This document shows, piece by piece, positions 21,545 through 30,661 of a DNA stretch of 64,000 nucleotides (its first letter is position 1; every line of letters starts with the position of its first letter). This stretch comes from Hymenobacter pini. Its GTDB lineage: Bacteria > Bacteroidota > Bacteroidia > Cytophagales > Hymenobacteraceae. Made by a program: the position numbers and the translations under genes. Location of the stretch: NCBI RefSeq assembly GCF_020421205.1, contig NZ_JAIZZH010000008.1, positions 1-64,000 on the forward strand, read 5' to 3'. Under the pieces are notes generated by a model. The model was not told the DNA's origin and made no database searches. It saw only the letters and a program-made list of their open reading frames with translations.

Positions 21545-21612
21545 CGCTCCCGCCCTTTACAGCCCGTTTGGCCATCGGCCGGACGGGTTTTTTATCACGC
21601 AACCTTCTTGCC

Positions 21613-22689
21613 GTGGCTATTCAGGATGGATTTTACGACCCCACCCACCAGGTCATCTACAACCGGTTGGGAATAACCAATCAGGACCAGTTGCGCGAAG
21701 CGGAAGGGGCCTTGTCTATTCCGGCGCTGCTGCGCATCGTGGTAGGCGCCGTTGACCTGCCGGGCCAGTTCGACGCCGCGCACCTTAAGCGCATCCACCG
21801 GGAGCTATTCCAGGACGTGTACCAGTGGGCGGGCCAGACCCGGGCCCAGGGTCCAGACGGCCCGTTCCAGGGCCAGAAGCCGGCCTACGTGCTCAACCCC
21901 CGGGGGGACACGATGCGCTATGCCCCATACCAGCAGCTCGACCAGCGCCTGGATGCCATCGGCGCCCAGCTGCAGCTGGAAAACAACCTGCGAGGCCTGG
22001 CCCCGGAGCAATTTGCCCGGCGGGCGGCCTACTATTTCGACCAGTACAACTATGCGCACGCTTTTCGGGAAGGCAACGGGCGCACTATCCAGAGCGTGAT
22101 GACCTTGCTGGGCCGGCAGGCAGGCTATCAGGTCGAATTGAGTCCGGCTGCTGCTGCCCAACTCAATAATGCCCGCGACCTGGCCATCATCCGACCCTAT
22201 GGCCCAGCCCAGCCGGATAAAAATCTGGAGCCGTTGGGGCTACTGCTGCGTGCGGCCATCACGCCCCTCACTGGCGCCGAGGCTGCCCAGCTGCGCGATG
22301 TTAGCCAGGCCCGAGCCTTAGCTGGCCCTACGCCCGACATGCAGCGCATGGAAGCACAGCGGGTGATGCAGAACAGCGCCTATGTCATCGGCGAGGCCTT
22401 GCGGGATATTGACCGGGGCGATACAACCAGGGGGAACCAGTTGTTGCAGCATATGACGCTGGTGTTGCATGAGCCGACTACGGCCAGTCAGCACAGTCAC
22501 GGTATTCAGCAAGCTGCGCTGGAGGTGTCCAGTCACCCGGTACTGCAGCATGAAGCACCGCTAATGCAACAGGCCATAGCCCTGGCGCAAAGCGTGCAGC
22601 AGTTGGTGCAGCTCGAACAGCTCACGCAAGCAAAATCCCACAAACAGACTATTCAGGTAATAGCTAAACGTCGGGCGCCGAAGCTGTAG
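21613..22689 (+). CDS. Fic/DOC family toxin (AMP transferase-like)
   Basis: 358 residues from the GTG at 21613 (MAIQDGFYDPTHQ); the longer frame overlaps the antitoxin gene out of phase and is not coding there. Fic features: N-terminal YNRLGITNQDQLREAE, the IHRELFQDVYQWAGQTR segment, and the active loop HAFREGNGR at 149-157. The catalytic His, Phe, acidic residue, Gly-Asn-Gly and Arg are present, but the last Arg of the usual motif is Gln (RTIQ). Fic proteins transfer AMP or another nucleotide part to a target protein, stalling growth. The last 150 residues are helical and unrecognised. It probably stabilises the plasmid. Confidence 0.85.
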   Translation: MAIQDGFYDPTHQVIYNRLGITNQDQLREAEGALSIPALLRIVVGAVDLPGQFDAAHLKRIHRELFQDVYQWAGQTRAQGPDGPFQGQKPAYVLNPRGDTMRYAPYQQLDQRLDAIGAQLQLENNLRGLAPEQFARRAAYYFDQYNYAHAFREGNGRTIQSVMTLLGRQAGYQVELSPAAAAQLNNARDLAIIRPYGPAQPDKNLEPLGLLLRAAITPLTGAEAAQLRDVSQARALAGPTPDMQRMEAQRVMQNSAYVIGEALRDIDRGDTTRGNQLLQHMTLVLHEPTTASQHSHGIQQAALEVSSHPVLQHEAPLMQQAIALAQSVQQLVQLEQLTQAKSHKQTIQVIAKRRAPKL

Positions 22690-22759
22690 AGGGGCGCTAA
22701 CTATTTGACAAGCATACTCCGTTCGTGGCGGAACAGTTTGCTGAGTACAGGGCTGTGCG

Positions 22760-23467
22760 CTACTCCCAGTCCCAGCGTTTACGGTTGATAACGGGCAAAT
22801 CTTCTTTGAAAGCGCAGCGCTTGCAGTAAGTGGCCGTATGCTTCAGGGAGCGGTAGGCAATGCTCTGACGCAGACTTCTGAGCGTTGCTTCGTGCTGAAT
22901 TGCATCGTCGTGCAGGCGCAGCTCGGCCAGCATGGCCACGCTGGTCAGATATTCCCGGGCCGTAGCCAAGGCTTCTGTCCGGTCGGTGGTTTTCTGCTTT
23001 GGATAGTAGCGCACCTGAACCGGCGTTTCAAACCATGGAGTTGGGTGGCGGTACTTTTCGCACTTCTGGCAGATGTAGGGCGGATACATTGTCTTCCGCT
23101 CCCGGATGGTGAGCGAACCGCAAGTAGGGCATGCTTGGCGCTTGTCGCCGGGCCCGAGGTGGGCGGCTACCTGCTCGTCGGTTACCCGTTGCGCCACTGC
23201 TGGCCACAGTCGGTTCCGGAATTCGGCCTTGACTTGCTGGCACAGTTCCTTGTACGTGTCGCAATGGGTCAGGTGCTGCAGCACGAACGGCCCGTCGGTG
23301 GAAGCACACACGGCGCAGGTATCCCCGATGAGGGCCTCGCGCTGCTGCTTCCACTCGGCCGTGGTCCAAGCGGTGGGCAGGGCGGTTACCTGGGTCAGTG
23401 CCTGTTCCCAGGTTATACTACCAGCTTCCAGTTGGGCTAATAGAGAAGTAATTATGTCAACGTGCAT
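22760..23467 (-). CDS. HNH/zinc-ribbon-like protein beside type III RM genes
   Basis: 235 residues. Three Cys pairs stand out: CAVCASTDGPFVLQHLTH (about 51-68), which resembles the start of an HNH nuclease, a zinc ribbon CPTCGSLTIRE...YICQKC (about 110-140), and CKRC near residue 220. A second His in HCDTYKE could help bind metal. It lies 26 bp after the restriction gene on the same strand, so it may be an accessory or regulator of the RM system, or a separate nuclease. No exact family is recognised. Confidence 0.6.
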   Translation of the reverse strand: MHVDIITSLLAQLEAGSITWEQALTQVTALPTAWTTAEWKQQREALIGDTCAVCASTDGPFVLQHLTHCDTYKELCQQVKAEFRNRLWPAVAQRVTDEQVAAHLGPGDKRQACPTCGSLTIRERKTMYPPYICQKCEKYRHPTPWFETPVQVRYYPKQKTTDRTEALATAREYLTSVAMLAELRLHDDAIQHEATLRSLRQSIAYRSLKHTATYCKRCAFKEDLPVINRKRWDWE

Positions 23468-23493
23468 AGTGGCTAGTATAGAGGATAGATAAA

Positions 23494-26157
23494 TCAGATG
23501 CCCTTCACCAGGTTCAGGAAGTCATCCAGCTTGTAGGCCCCGTCCACCACGCGGCGCTCGTACACCATGAAATAACGGAATTCGTTGCCGGCTTTCTGCA
23601 CCCAGTACTCGCCCAGCTTGATTTTCTGCTCGGCGTCGAGGTGGTCGCCTTTGGTTTCCACCAGTAGGGTCTTGCCGCTCTTGGTTTGGATGATGAAATC
23701 GGGGTAGTGGTTGAGGAAACCGTTAATCCGGAAGCCTTTGCGTTCCAGGTTGCGCGTCCAGAAGGCAATGTTGGGCAGGTTGGCCAATTCGTTAATGACC
23801 CGCTCCTCAAAGCCGTTGATCTTGCCTTCCTTTTCGTAGAGCGACTTAGTAATGTCCTTGCCCGTGTCGCCAGGCGTAATCTGGGCCGGCAGCGCATAGG
23901 CCGGCTGCATCGAGACTTTGTCCTGGTCGAGGAAGTTGCGGAACTGCTTCAGCGCGTAGGCTTCCGAAAGCTGCCGGATTTTGTCCTTGATCTTCTGGGT
24001 GTAGGTGTGCTCGTGGTTAGCGAAATCCGTGAACTGCTCGTCGGTGAAGTCTTCGAGGATGCGGCGCACGTAGCGCTCAATTTCCTTATCGGCAATGGGG
24101 TAGAGGTTGCCGATCAGACCCATGATGCGGCTGGTGAAGTTCTTGACGCGACTGTCCTTGCGGGTCGGGTCGAGGATGAACGTCATGATGCGCTCCTTCG
24201 CGTCGCCGTCGATGCGGGTGAAGGTGGGCGTGGCTTCCTTCTTGGTGTCGTCGAGGTCTACGCGGTAGAGCTCCGACGACACGCCGTCGAACTTGATGTC
24301 GGTGTTTTCCTTGCCGAGCTGAAAGCCTTCGAGCAGGTAATCCTTCTCCAGCAGCACGCTGGTACTGCCGGCGTCGCCGTCGAAGAGCGTGGCGGCGGGT
24401 TTCTTCCAGAAGAACTGGGGCAGCCGCAGGGCCGTGGCCTGGTCCCGGAAAATCTCTTTAATTGGATAGGTTTTCACGAGGGATTGGAGGGCGCTAGGAG
24501 GGGGCGTGGTGCCGCTGGCCGTGCTGGCGGCCACGGCTTGCTCGAACTCGGCCTGCTGGGCCAGGGCGGCCTGGGCAATGGCCTGCACGGAGCCCGCTGC
24601 CGGGGCCGTGGGGGCCACCTGTGGTTGCGTTACCGACACGGCCGCCGCGGCCTCGTCGGTGACGGGCTCCACTGGGGCAATGCGGCCGAAGTCAATGTCG
24701 GCCAGGTCATCGGTGGCCGGCGTCGGGGCCGGGGCGTCGAAATTAAGCGGAGCCTGCACGAAGCTGGCCAGCGGGTCGGGCTTGGGCGCGAGGGTCGTGG
24801 CGTCGGCCACTTTGTAGTCGCGGGCGCTGAAGCCGGCTTTGTTCAGGCCGGCCACAATCTTGTCCAGTGTTTCCAGAAACTTGCTGGAGGCCGTCAGCAC
24901 GTAGCTCATGTTGAGCATGGGTGCCTGGTGCGGGGCCACATAGGGCTGGCGCAGCACGCGGCCCAGAATCTGCTCCACGTCCACGGCCGACGACTTATCC
25001 GCCAGCGAAGCCAAGATGTAGGCAAAAGGCGCATCCCAGCCTTCTTTCAGGGCGTTTACGGTGATGATGTAGCGCACTGGGCACTTCGGCGACGACAGGT
25101 CCTCGTTCTTCAACTCGTTCAGGCCCGCCGTCTTGATGCGGATATGCTCGGCCGGAATCTTGCGGTCAATGAGCTTCTGCTTGAGCAGCTCGAAGGTGGT
25201 GTTGTCGTCGGCGGTTTTGGGCTGGGCCTGAAACAGCACGATGGGGCGGATGTAGCGGCCGCCTTCCTTCTGCTCTTTCTTGGCCTGCAGCTCCAGGTTG
25301 CGCTGCAGCTGCAGGGCCGAGTTGATGACTTCCGTCCGGTCGTTGTGGTTGTAGACGATGACGGGCAGCTTCACCATGTGCTCCTTTTTCAGGGCCAGGG
25401 CATCCACGAAGCTGATGATGTTGCTGTTTTTGCGCGGGGTAGCTGTCAGGTCGAGGATGAACGAGGGGCTCAGGTTTTTGAGCATGTCCACGCTCAGTTC
25501 GCTCTCCGCGTTGTGACTTTCGTCGACGACCACCACCGGGTTGAGAGCCTGAATCACCCGCATGAGGGTAATGTCTTCGTCATCGCCCAGTAGGCTGCCG
25601 AAGGACTGCAGGTTGCCGTTTTCCTGGTACACCTTGCGGTCCTCCTTGTTGCGAGCGCGCAGTGAGTCGAAGCTGAGCACCACCAGGCTCAGCTGCTCCT
25701 GCACGGAGCTGGCCGAAAAGCTGCTGCCCTGCAGCAGAGCGGCTTTGTCGTACACTTCCACGCGGCCGGCGAAGTGGGTGTTGATTTTCTGCCGGTAGGG
25801 GTGGCCGGGGTCTTTCAGGTTGCGCAGCGTCTGCTCCAGAATGGTGACGGAGGGCACCAGCCACACCACGGCCTTGGGGCGGTCGGGCGGAAACGCGGCG
25901 AAGATGGTGCGCAGTGCGTTGGCAGCCAGAAAGGTTTTGCCGCCGGCGGTGGGCACCTTCACGCAGACGTGCGGCACGCCGGGTACGGTGTTTTTGTAGG
26001 GCTCCACGGCCGCGCCGGGAAAGGGCTGCAGGGGCGTGCGCGGGTGCGTGGCCCAGAAGTCGTGGAATGCGTCGGGCAGGTTCTTGGTGGCCTGCACGCA
26101 GTCGAGGAAGCGGGTCAGGTCCGTAATGACTTCCTGCTGGTAGGGTTTCAGCTCCAT
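23494..26157 (-). CDS. Type III restriction enzyme, Res subunit
   Basis: 887 residues. Superfamily 2 helicase motifs: PTAGGKT at 69-75, DESH at 212-215, TATPR at 238-242, and EGWDAP followed by QILGRVLRQP. A Pro/Ala-rich insert lies at about 470-560. The C-terminal nuclease has a PD-(D/E)xK motif: PDFIIQ then LLVETKGD (about 819-836). With Mod it would cut DNA after ATP-driven communication between two unmethylated sites. It begins 12 bp after the end of mod, one transcript. All motifs are intact, so Res could be made even when mod is out of frame; Res without Mod is normally inactive. Confidence 0.92.
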   Translation of the reverse strand: MELKPYQQEVITDLTRFLDCVQATKNLPDAFHDFWATHPRTPLQPFPGAAVEPYKNTVPGVPHVCVKVPTAGGKTFLAANALRTIFAAFPPDRPKAVVWLVPSVTILEQTLRNLKDPGHPYRQKINTHFAGRVEVYDKAALLQGSSFSASSVQEQLSLVVLSFDSLRARNKEDRKVYQENGNLQSFGSLLGDDEDITLMRVIQALNPVVVVDESHNAESELSVDMLKNLSPSFILDLTATPRKNSNIISFVDALALKKEHMVKLPVIVYNHNDRTEVINSALQLQRNLELQAKKEQKEGGRYIRPIVLFQAQPKTADDNTTFELLKQKLIDRKIPAEHIRIKTAGLNELKNEDLSSPKCPVRYIITVNALKEGWDAPFAYILASLADKSSAVDVEQILGRVLRQPYVAPHQAPMLNMSYVLTASSKFLETLDKIVAGLNKAGFSARDYKVADATTLAPKPDPLASFVQAPLNFDAPAPTPATDDLADIDFGRIAPVEPVTDEAAAAVSVTQPQVAPTAPAAGSVQAIAQAALAQQAEFEQAVAASTASGTTPPPSALQSLVKTYPIKEIFRDQATALRLPQFFWKKPAATLFDGDAGSTSVLLEKDYLLEGFQLGKENTDIKFDGVSSELYRVDLDDTKKEATPTFTRIDGDAKERIMTFILDPTRKDSRVKNFTSRIMGLIGNLYPIADKEIERYVRRILEDFTDEQFTDFANHEHTYTQKIKDKIRQLSEAYALKQFRNFLDQDKVSMQPAYALPAQITPGDTGKDITKSLYEKEGKINGFEERVINELANLPNIAFWTRNLERKGFRINGFLNHYPDFIIQTKSGKTLLVETKGDHLDAEQKIKLGEYWVQKAGNEFRYFMVYERRVVDGAYKLDDFLNLVKGI

Positions 26158-26169
26158 ATCGGCCGGGGG

Positions 26170-27760
26170 TTAGAAGCGCGAAATGTCGCGGGGAATTTTC
26201 TTGAAAATAATGCCGTGCCGGGTCATGAACTCGGCCGGGAGCAGGCAGTTATCGGCGTAGATGATGTACTGGCCGGCGCGGGTGCGCATGGTAGCTAGAA
26301 ATTCGTGCCCCAGCGTGGTTACGGCGTCGGGCTGGTAATGGAAATAGTAGGCCGTATCGTCGTGCAGGCCCAGAAAGGCTGCGTTGTCATCGGCCGAGGG
26401 AGCGGGCAGAGGCTGCTTGGTTTCGGCGTAGTAGATGTACTGGCGCAGGCCCACCAAGCCGGCCTGCTCGTTCAGTTCGCCGGCCTCGGTGAAGATGGGC
26501 GCGCCCAGGGTGTAGTAGTCAAAGCTGCCGCCGGTGCCGGGCTGGCTGGCGTAGCCCTGCATCACGCGCTTTACCCGCTCCGCAGTGATACGCTCGGCGT
26601 AGTCTTCCATTTCCGTGAGGATGAAGCGGCGGTTGCCACCGTCCTGCTGGTTTAGTTTTAGTACTGCGTGGGCCGTGGTACCGCTGCCGGCGAAGCTGTC
26701 AAGGACGATGGAATCTTTGTTGGTGGCGAGTTGAATAACTCGCTCCACTAACCTAGTCGGTTTAGGAGTTGAAAAGAAGCTATCTGCTTCGGGCAGAATG
26801 GTTAAGACCTCCTTCTTTGCATCTTGAGTGTGCCCAACCTCCTCATATGACCAGAAGGTTTGGGGTACTACCCCCTGTTTTACTTCGCTGAGAAAAATCT
26901 TTGGAGCCGGAACATTGCTCCCATCTTTTCCCCACCAGATTCGACCTTCTCGGTCCATCTCCCAGAATTTTTCCTCTGAGACTCGCCAATAAGAGCCTGA
27001 TGGTGGTCCTTCGATTATTCGACCACTCGGGGTTTTGATGGCGTAGGTACCCTTGCTGTAATAATTGCGGGCAGCCAGGTTATTTGGTCGCCAAGCGCCA
27101 CGCGGATCATTATCAGGATTCTTATACGCTTTATCCTGCTTTTCTGTCCGTGGCATGAGGTTTACACGCCATTTGACAGGATTCTTGGCGTAGACTAATA
27201 AGTACTCATGGTCACCCGAGAAGTGCATAGCACTTGATTTCGGGGCATAATTTTTACGCCAAACGATGGTGGTTATAAAATTACCCCCCCCCCATTATTT
27301 CGTCACATATTTGCTTTGTATTATACAATTCATTGTCGTCGATAGAAATGAATATAGCACCATCCTCAGACAGCAACTTGTGCAACAACTTGAGGCGCGG
27401 GTACATCATGCACAGCCACTTATCGTGGCGGGAAAGGTCTTCGCCTTCCTTGCCCACAACCTGGCTGAGCCACTTCTTGATTTTAGGGTCGTTGACGTTG
27501 TCATTATACACCCACCCCTCGTTGCCTGTGTTATAGGGCGGGTCGATGTAGATGCATTTCACTCGGCCCTCGTACTCGGGCAGCAGGGCTTTCAGGGCTT
27601 CGAGGTTGTCGCCGTGGATGATGCGGTTGCCGCTACCGGTGGGCTCGGTGGTTTGGGTACCGTCGGCGAGGGTGCCGTACTGGTGGTCGAGAAGTCGGAA
27701 CGGAACGTCCTGGTGGTGGTTGATGACTTTGTCTTTACCAATCCAGTGGAGCGTGGGCAT
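26170..27760 (-). pseudogene. Type III DNA methyltransferase (mod), frameshifted at a G10 tract; probably phase-variable, OFF here
   Basis: Two frames make one Mod protein. The N part (27760 to 27281, 159 residues) has the catalytic motif DPPY in YIDPPYNTGNEGW. The C part (27228 to 26170) has the SAM-binding motif DSFAGSGTTAH. DPPY before FxGxG is the beta class order of type III enzymes. They are split at ten consecutive G (27284-27293, C on the plus strand), after which a TAA stop follows at once. With nine or twelve G the frame reads on through NFITTIVWRKNYAPKSSAMH into the C part, giving about 529 residues. Slippage or an assembly error in the tract are the two explanations. The specificity region is less GC-rich than the flanks. 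Confidence 0.88.
27284..27293 (-). repeat. G10 homopolymer tract in mod
   Basis: Ten C on the plus strand, ten G in the coding strand, at about codon 156 of mod. Removing one G or adding two restores the full reading frame. Such tracts change length by polymerase slippage and are classic on/off switches of type III mod genes. Confidence 0.9.
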
Positions 27761-27884
27761 GCGGACGTAGCAATAGGTGTAAAGACGAAGATACGGGAAG
27801 GGCAGGAGGGCTCCGAATCTGCGGGCAGCAAGTTTGCAGTGGTCTGGCCTGCGACGTTCAGGCTAAACTAGTTAGCACGGCGCC

Positions 27885-27914
27885 TTGTGCCCTGCCCCCG
27901 GTGGCGTATCTTCG
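27885..27914 (+). promoter_or_regulatory. Candidate Bacteroidota promoter
   Basis: TTG at 27885-27887, a 19-bp spacer, then TATCTTCG at 27907-27914, close to the TTG/TAnnTTTG pattern. It would drive the gene at 28022 with a leader of about 100 bases. The 261-bp divergent spacer from mod holds nothing else I can name. Confidence 0.45.
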
Positions 27915-28021
27915 TTTCTACCCGGCCGGCGGCTCTTGCTGGTCATCAAATTCCCCTCTACCAGCAGAGCGCAGGCGGGGAGCACTGCTCATCCGAGCCA
28001 ACTCTGTAACCGTGTCGCTGT

Positions 28022-29173
28022 ATGTCCATCCACGATTCCATTCCTGACTACGGTAAGCTGTTCGGGAGTTACAACAATCTTAGCAATCTGGTGAAAGCAG
28101 CCCAGCCGCTGCATGACCTGATAACCGCCAACAGCATGAGCGGAATTTTGGACAATGCCCGGCTGGCTTCGTTGGTTGCGTCGCCTTGGGCTGATGTGCT
28201 CGGTTCGGCTAAGTGGCAACAGACGATCAAAGCGGCGGGGCTGCTGAATGTGCCGCTGGTGCCGGGGCTACAGTCGCTGGGGGCACTGGCGCAGCCGTTG
28301 GCCGATTTTCAACTGAAGTTTCCGGCTCATACACTGGCCAATTTGAGCAGCATCGGCAGCGTATCACGGATGCTGGCTGATGCGTTCCAGACATCCGATC
28401 TACTAAAGCAGGCGGCATCTGTGCAAGGCGTGCAGCAGCAACTCCTGACCGATTGGGCGGTGGCCAGTAAGCTGGCAAATCCCATGGCGGCGTGGACTAC
28501 TCAGTTTCAAAGTCTGGGCGCTTTAGTAGCGCAGACGCAGGACTTCATCCAACGCCTGCACGAAGAAGTCGATGCGGAAGACGCAGCGAATACCGACGCC
28601 GACTTCGATGAAACATTTGAAGACTTTAGGGCCCAGTTTGTTAACTTCCGGGTAGAGTCGGCCGCCGATGTAGCCTTGCTGCGCAGCGAGATGAATGGCT
28701 TCTTCGCATCCATTTCCGCTCAGGTAGCCACGGGGGTGCAGCAACTGGAGCAGGCGGGCAACAGCCCGCTGGCCCGGTTCAACCTGAAGCTGGGTATCAT
28801 CAGCGGACTGCTGGGCATCATCAGCTTTATCACGTTTATCGATTGGTGCTACAGTAAGGTAGAGGCGCAGGTACATCCGCTGGAGCAGCCAGCCACGAAA
28901 GCTGATTTGCGGCAACTTAAAGCCGAACTCATCGACTCGGTAAAGCAAATTGCCGCCGGACAGGGCAAGTTGCGAGCCGTCAGGCGGGTGTTGCGCCTGC
29001 GTATCAAACCCAACCCGAAAAGCCTCCGGGTAGGTGTGGTTGGGGTAGGCCAACAGGTGATGGTGCTGGATAGCCTGGGCAAATACGCCTACATCTCTTT
29101 CCAGGACGCCGACCGACTACCCATGAATGGGTGGGTGCTGAAGAAGTACCTCAAGCGCACGAAGAGCCGGTAG
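28022..29173 (+). CDS. Hypothetical membrane protein with C-terminal SH3-like domain
   Basis: 383 residues. The first 215 are helical and Leu/Ala rich; an acidic patch DAEDAANTDADFDETFEDF falls near 190. One membrane helix follows at about 262-280 (LGIISGLLGIISFITFIDW). After a short coiled segment the last 60 residues look like an SH3-type fold (LRIKPNPKSLRVGVVGVGQQ, then GKYAYISFQD, GWVLKKYL). It is transcribed away from the type III RM genes. Membrane anchor plus SH3 plus long helical region is a layout seen in some antiphage effector or sensor proteins, but no family match is claimed. Confidence 0.6.
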   Translation: MSIHDSIPDYGKLFGSYNNLSNLVKAAQPLHDLITANSMSGILDNARLASLVASPWADVLGSAKWQQTIKAAGLLNVPLVPGLQSLGALAQPLADFQLKFPAHTLANLSSIGSVSRMLADAFQTSDLLKQAASVQGVQQQLLTDWAVASKLANPMAAWTTQFQSLGALVAQTQDFIQRLHEEVDAEDAANTDADFDETFEDFRAQFVNFRVESAADVALLRSEMNGFFASISAQVATGVQQLEQAGNSPLARFNLKLGIISGLLGIISFITFIDWCYSKVEAQVHPLEQPATKADLRQLKAELIDSVKQIAAGQGKLRAVRRVLRLRIKPNPKSLRVGVVGVGQQVMVLDSLGKYAYISFQDADRLPMNGWVLKKYLKRTKSR

Positions 29174-29232
29174 CGAGGCTACAAAGGTTCTATTGGCTTT
29201 CGTGTTCAGCGCAATTACAAAGGCAAACGGGT

Positions 29233-30660
29233 ATGGTTACTCTTAACGAACGGCAGCGACACTACCTGCTGGCGGCCTATGCTCTTGACCAGGAAACCGA
29301 GCATGACCGCAAGCGGCTGTTTGCGCGCGGGCAGCTGGATGCGGCGCGAGTGCCAGCTTCGGTATGGCGCTGGATGCCCTACGGTCGGTGGCAGCACCTG
29401 CCCGGCCGCCCGGCCACGCCCCTGCGCCAGGCGTTGGATGCGGCCTTGGTAAGTGCCGGTACCGGCAGCACATGGAAGGCACTAGCTAGCCGCGGACTGG
29501 TGGAAGTAGAAGACAGGGTGATTGAGCTGCCGGGCTCCCCCGACCTATATCCGTTACCGCACGTGCGTATGACCCCAGCGGGCCGCAAGCTGGCGCGGCA
29601 GCTCACCGGCGAAGCGCGCCCCATTGTCAAGCCGGCACTGGTGCTGAGCGAAGCCACCTGGCGGGCCCTAGTGACGCTGTGGCAACTGGACCAGCGTCAG
29701 AAGCAATGGGTGGGCTTCAATACCGCAACGGCCAGGGCGGTAGGTATCAGCTGGGAAGTATGGGACCGGCTGGAACGCCAGCGGCCCAAAATGGTGCTCG
29801 GACGCGTGAACCATGAACGCCTGGTTGACACGAGTTACTACCGGCTCACGGCCGTAGGTCGGATCTACTATCTGGAGCGGTGGACTGCTAACCAGCAGGC
29901 CTATCCTCACCTGGCCGCCCCCGACCCTAACCCCACGCCCGAGTTGGCCCAGCAGGTGCGCCAACTGGCTGCCGAAGCCGATACGCAGCTGACCACGCCG
30001 CCCGCCGGCGTATACGCCGAGTGGCAAGCCAACCTGCAGGTGCCCTACTACCCGGCCAAGCTGAGCCAACAGCAGCGGCAGCAGGAACTAACCCGTGGTA
30101 TTCCAACTACTCCAGCTGCGCTGTACGACCGGCCCCATTTACTGGCCAGCTGGCGCTACTATCTGCAAGGTCACTGGCTGCGCCAGCACCTGACGCCGGC
30201 CGAGTGGAACTGCTGCCAGCTGTGGATGGATGTGAAGCGAGAAAATGGCCAACTGGCGTGGCGTACGGCCGCATCTGCCGTGCAAGTGCGCTACGAGCCC
30301 GCCACGGAGCTGGTACACCTGCTGTTGGGGGAGGCGCCAAAGGCATCCGATATCAGCGCGGGACTGTCGCAGCTGCGAGACCAAGCTGTAGAGCACGGTT
30401 GTCGGCGGTTGCTGCTGAATCTGCGCACGTTCAGCCAGCCGCTGTCGGAGTTTACTCAGCGTAGCTTGCTCGCGGCATTCCGGTACGTGGGCGAGCAGCT
30501 GTCGGCTACTTCTGCACTTCGCGTAGCCCTGGTGGGCGTGCAGCCAACTCTTACGGAGTGGCCCAATCCAGAGCCGGTAGCGCCCGGCTTCGAGTGGGCA
30601 GCCTTCACGGGTGAGCTGGATGCCCGAAAGTGGTTGGCACAGGTCGGGCCGGCTGCCTGA
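29233..30660 (+). CDS. Hypothetical protein with repeated winged-helix-like units and STAS-like C-terminus
   Basis: 475 residues from the ATG at 29233; the longer frame overlaps the previous gene. Two stretches end in a similar wing: HVRMTPAGRKLARQL (about 115) and YYRLTAVGRIYYLERW (about 205), as in MarR or PadR-like winged helices. The final 110 residues resemble a SpoIIAA/STAS-like sandwich, with QVRYEPATELVHLLLGE, CRRLLLNLRTFSQPLSEF, and the end ELDARKWL. These are structure guesses. It starts 59 bp after the SH3 protein gene and converges with the next minus-strand gene. Confidence 0.55.
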   Translation: MVTLNERQRHYLLAAYALDQETEHDRKRLFARGQLDAARVPASVWRWMPYGRWQHLPGRPATPLRQALDAALVSAGTGSTWKALASRGLVEVEDRVIELPGSPDLYPLPHVRMTPAGRKLARQLTGEARPIVKPALVLSEATWRALVTLWQLDQRQKQWVGFNTATARAVGISWEVWDRLERQRPKMVLGRVNHERLVDTSYYRLTAVGRIYYLERWTANQQAYPHLAAPDPNPTPELAQQVRQLAAEADTQLTTPPAGVYAEWQANLQVPYYPAKLSQQQRQQELTRGIPTTPAALYDRPHLLASWRYYLQGHWLRQHLTPAEWNCCQLWMDVKRENGQLAWRTAASAVQVRYEPATELVHLLLGEAPKASDISAGLSQLRDQAVEHGCRRLLLNLRTFSQPLSEFTQRSLLAAFRYVGEQLSATSALRVALVGVQPTLTEWPNPEPVAPGFEWAAFTGELDARKWLAQVGPAA

Positions 30661-30661
30661 T

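Noticed and set aside
23686..25593. 635-codon plus-strand frame over res
   Set aside because: Gly/Val-rich shadow without motifs; the minus strand carries intact helicase and nuclease motifs.
27266..27871. 201-codon plus-strand frame across the G tract region
   Set aside because: Shadow of mod; the minus strand shows the DPPY motif.
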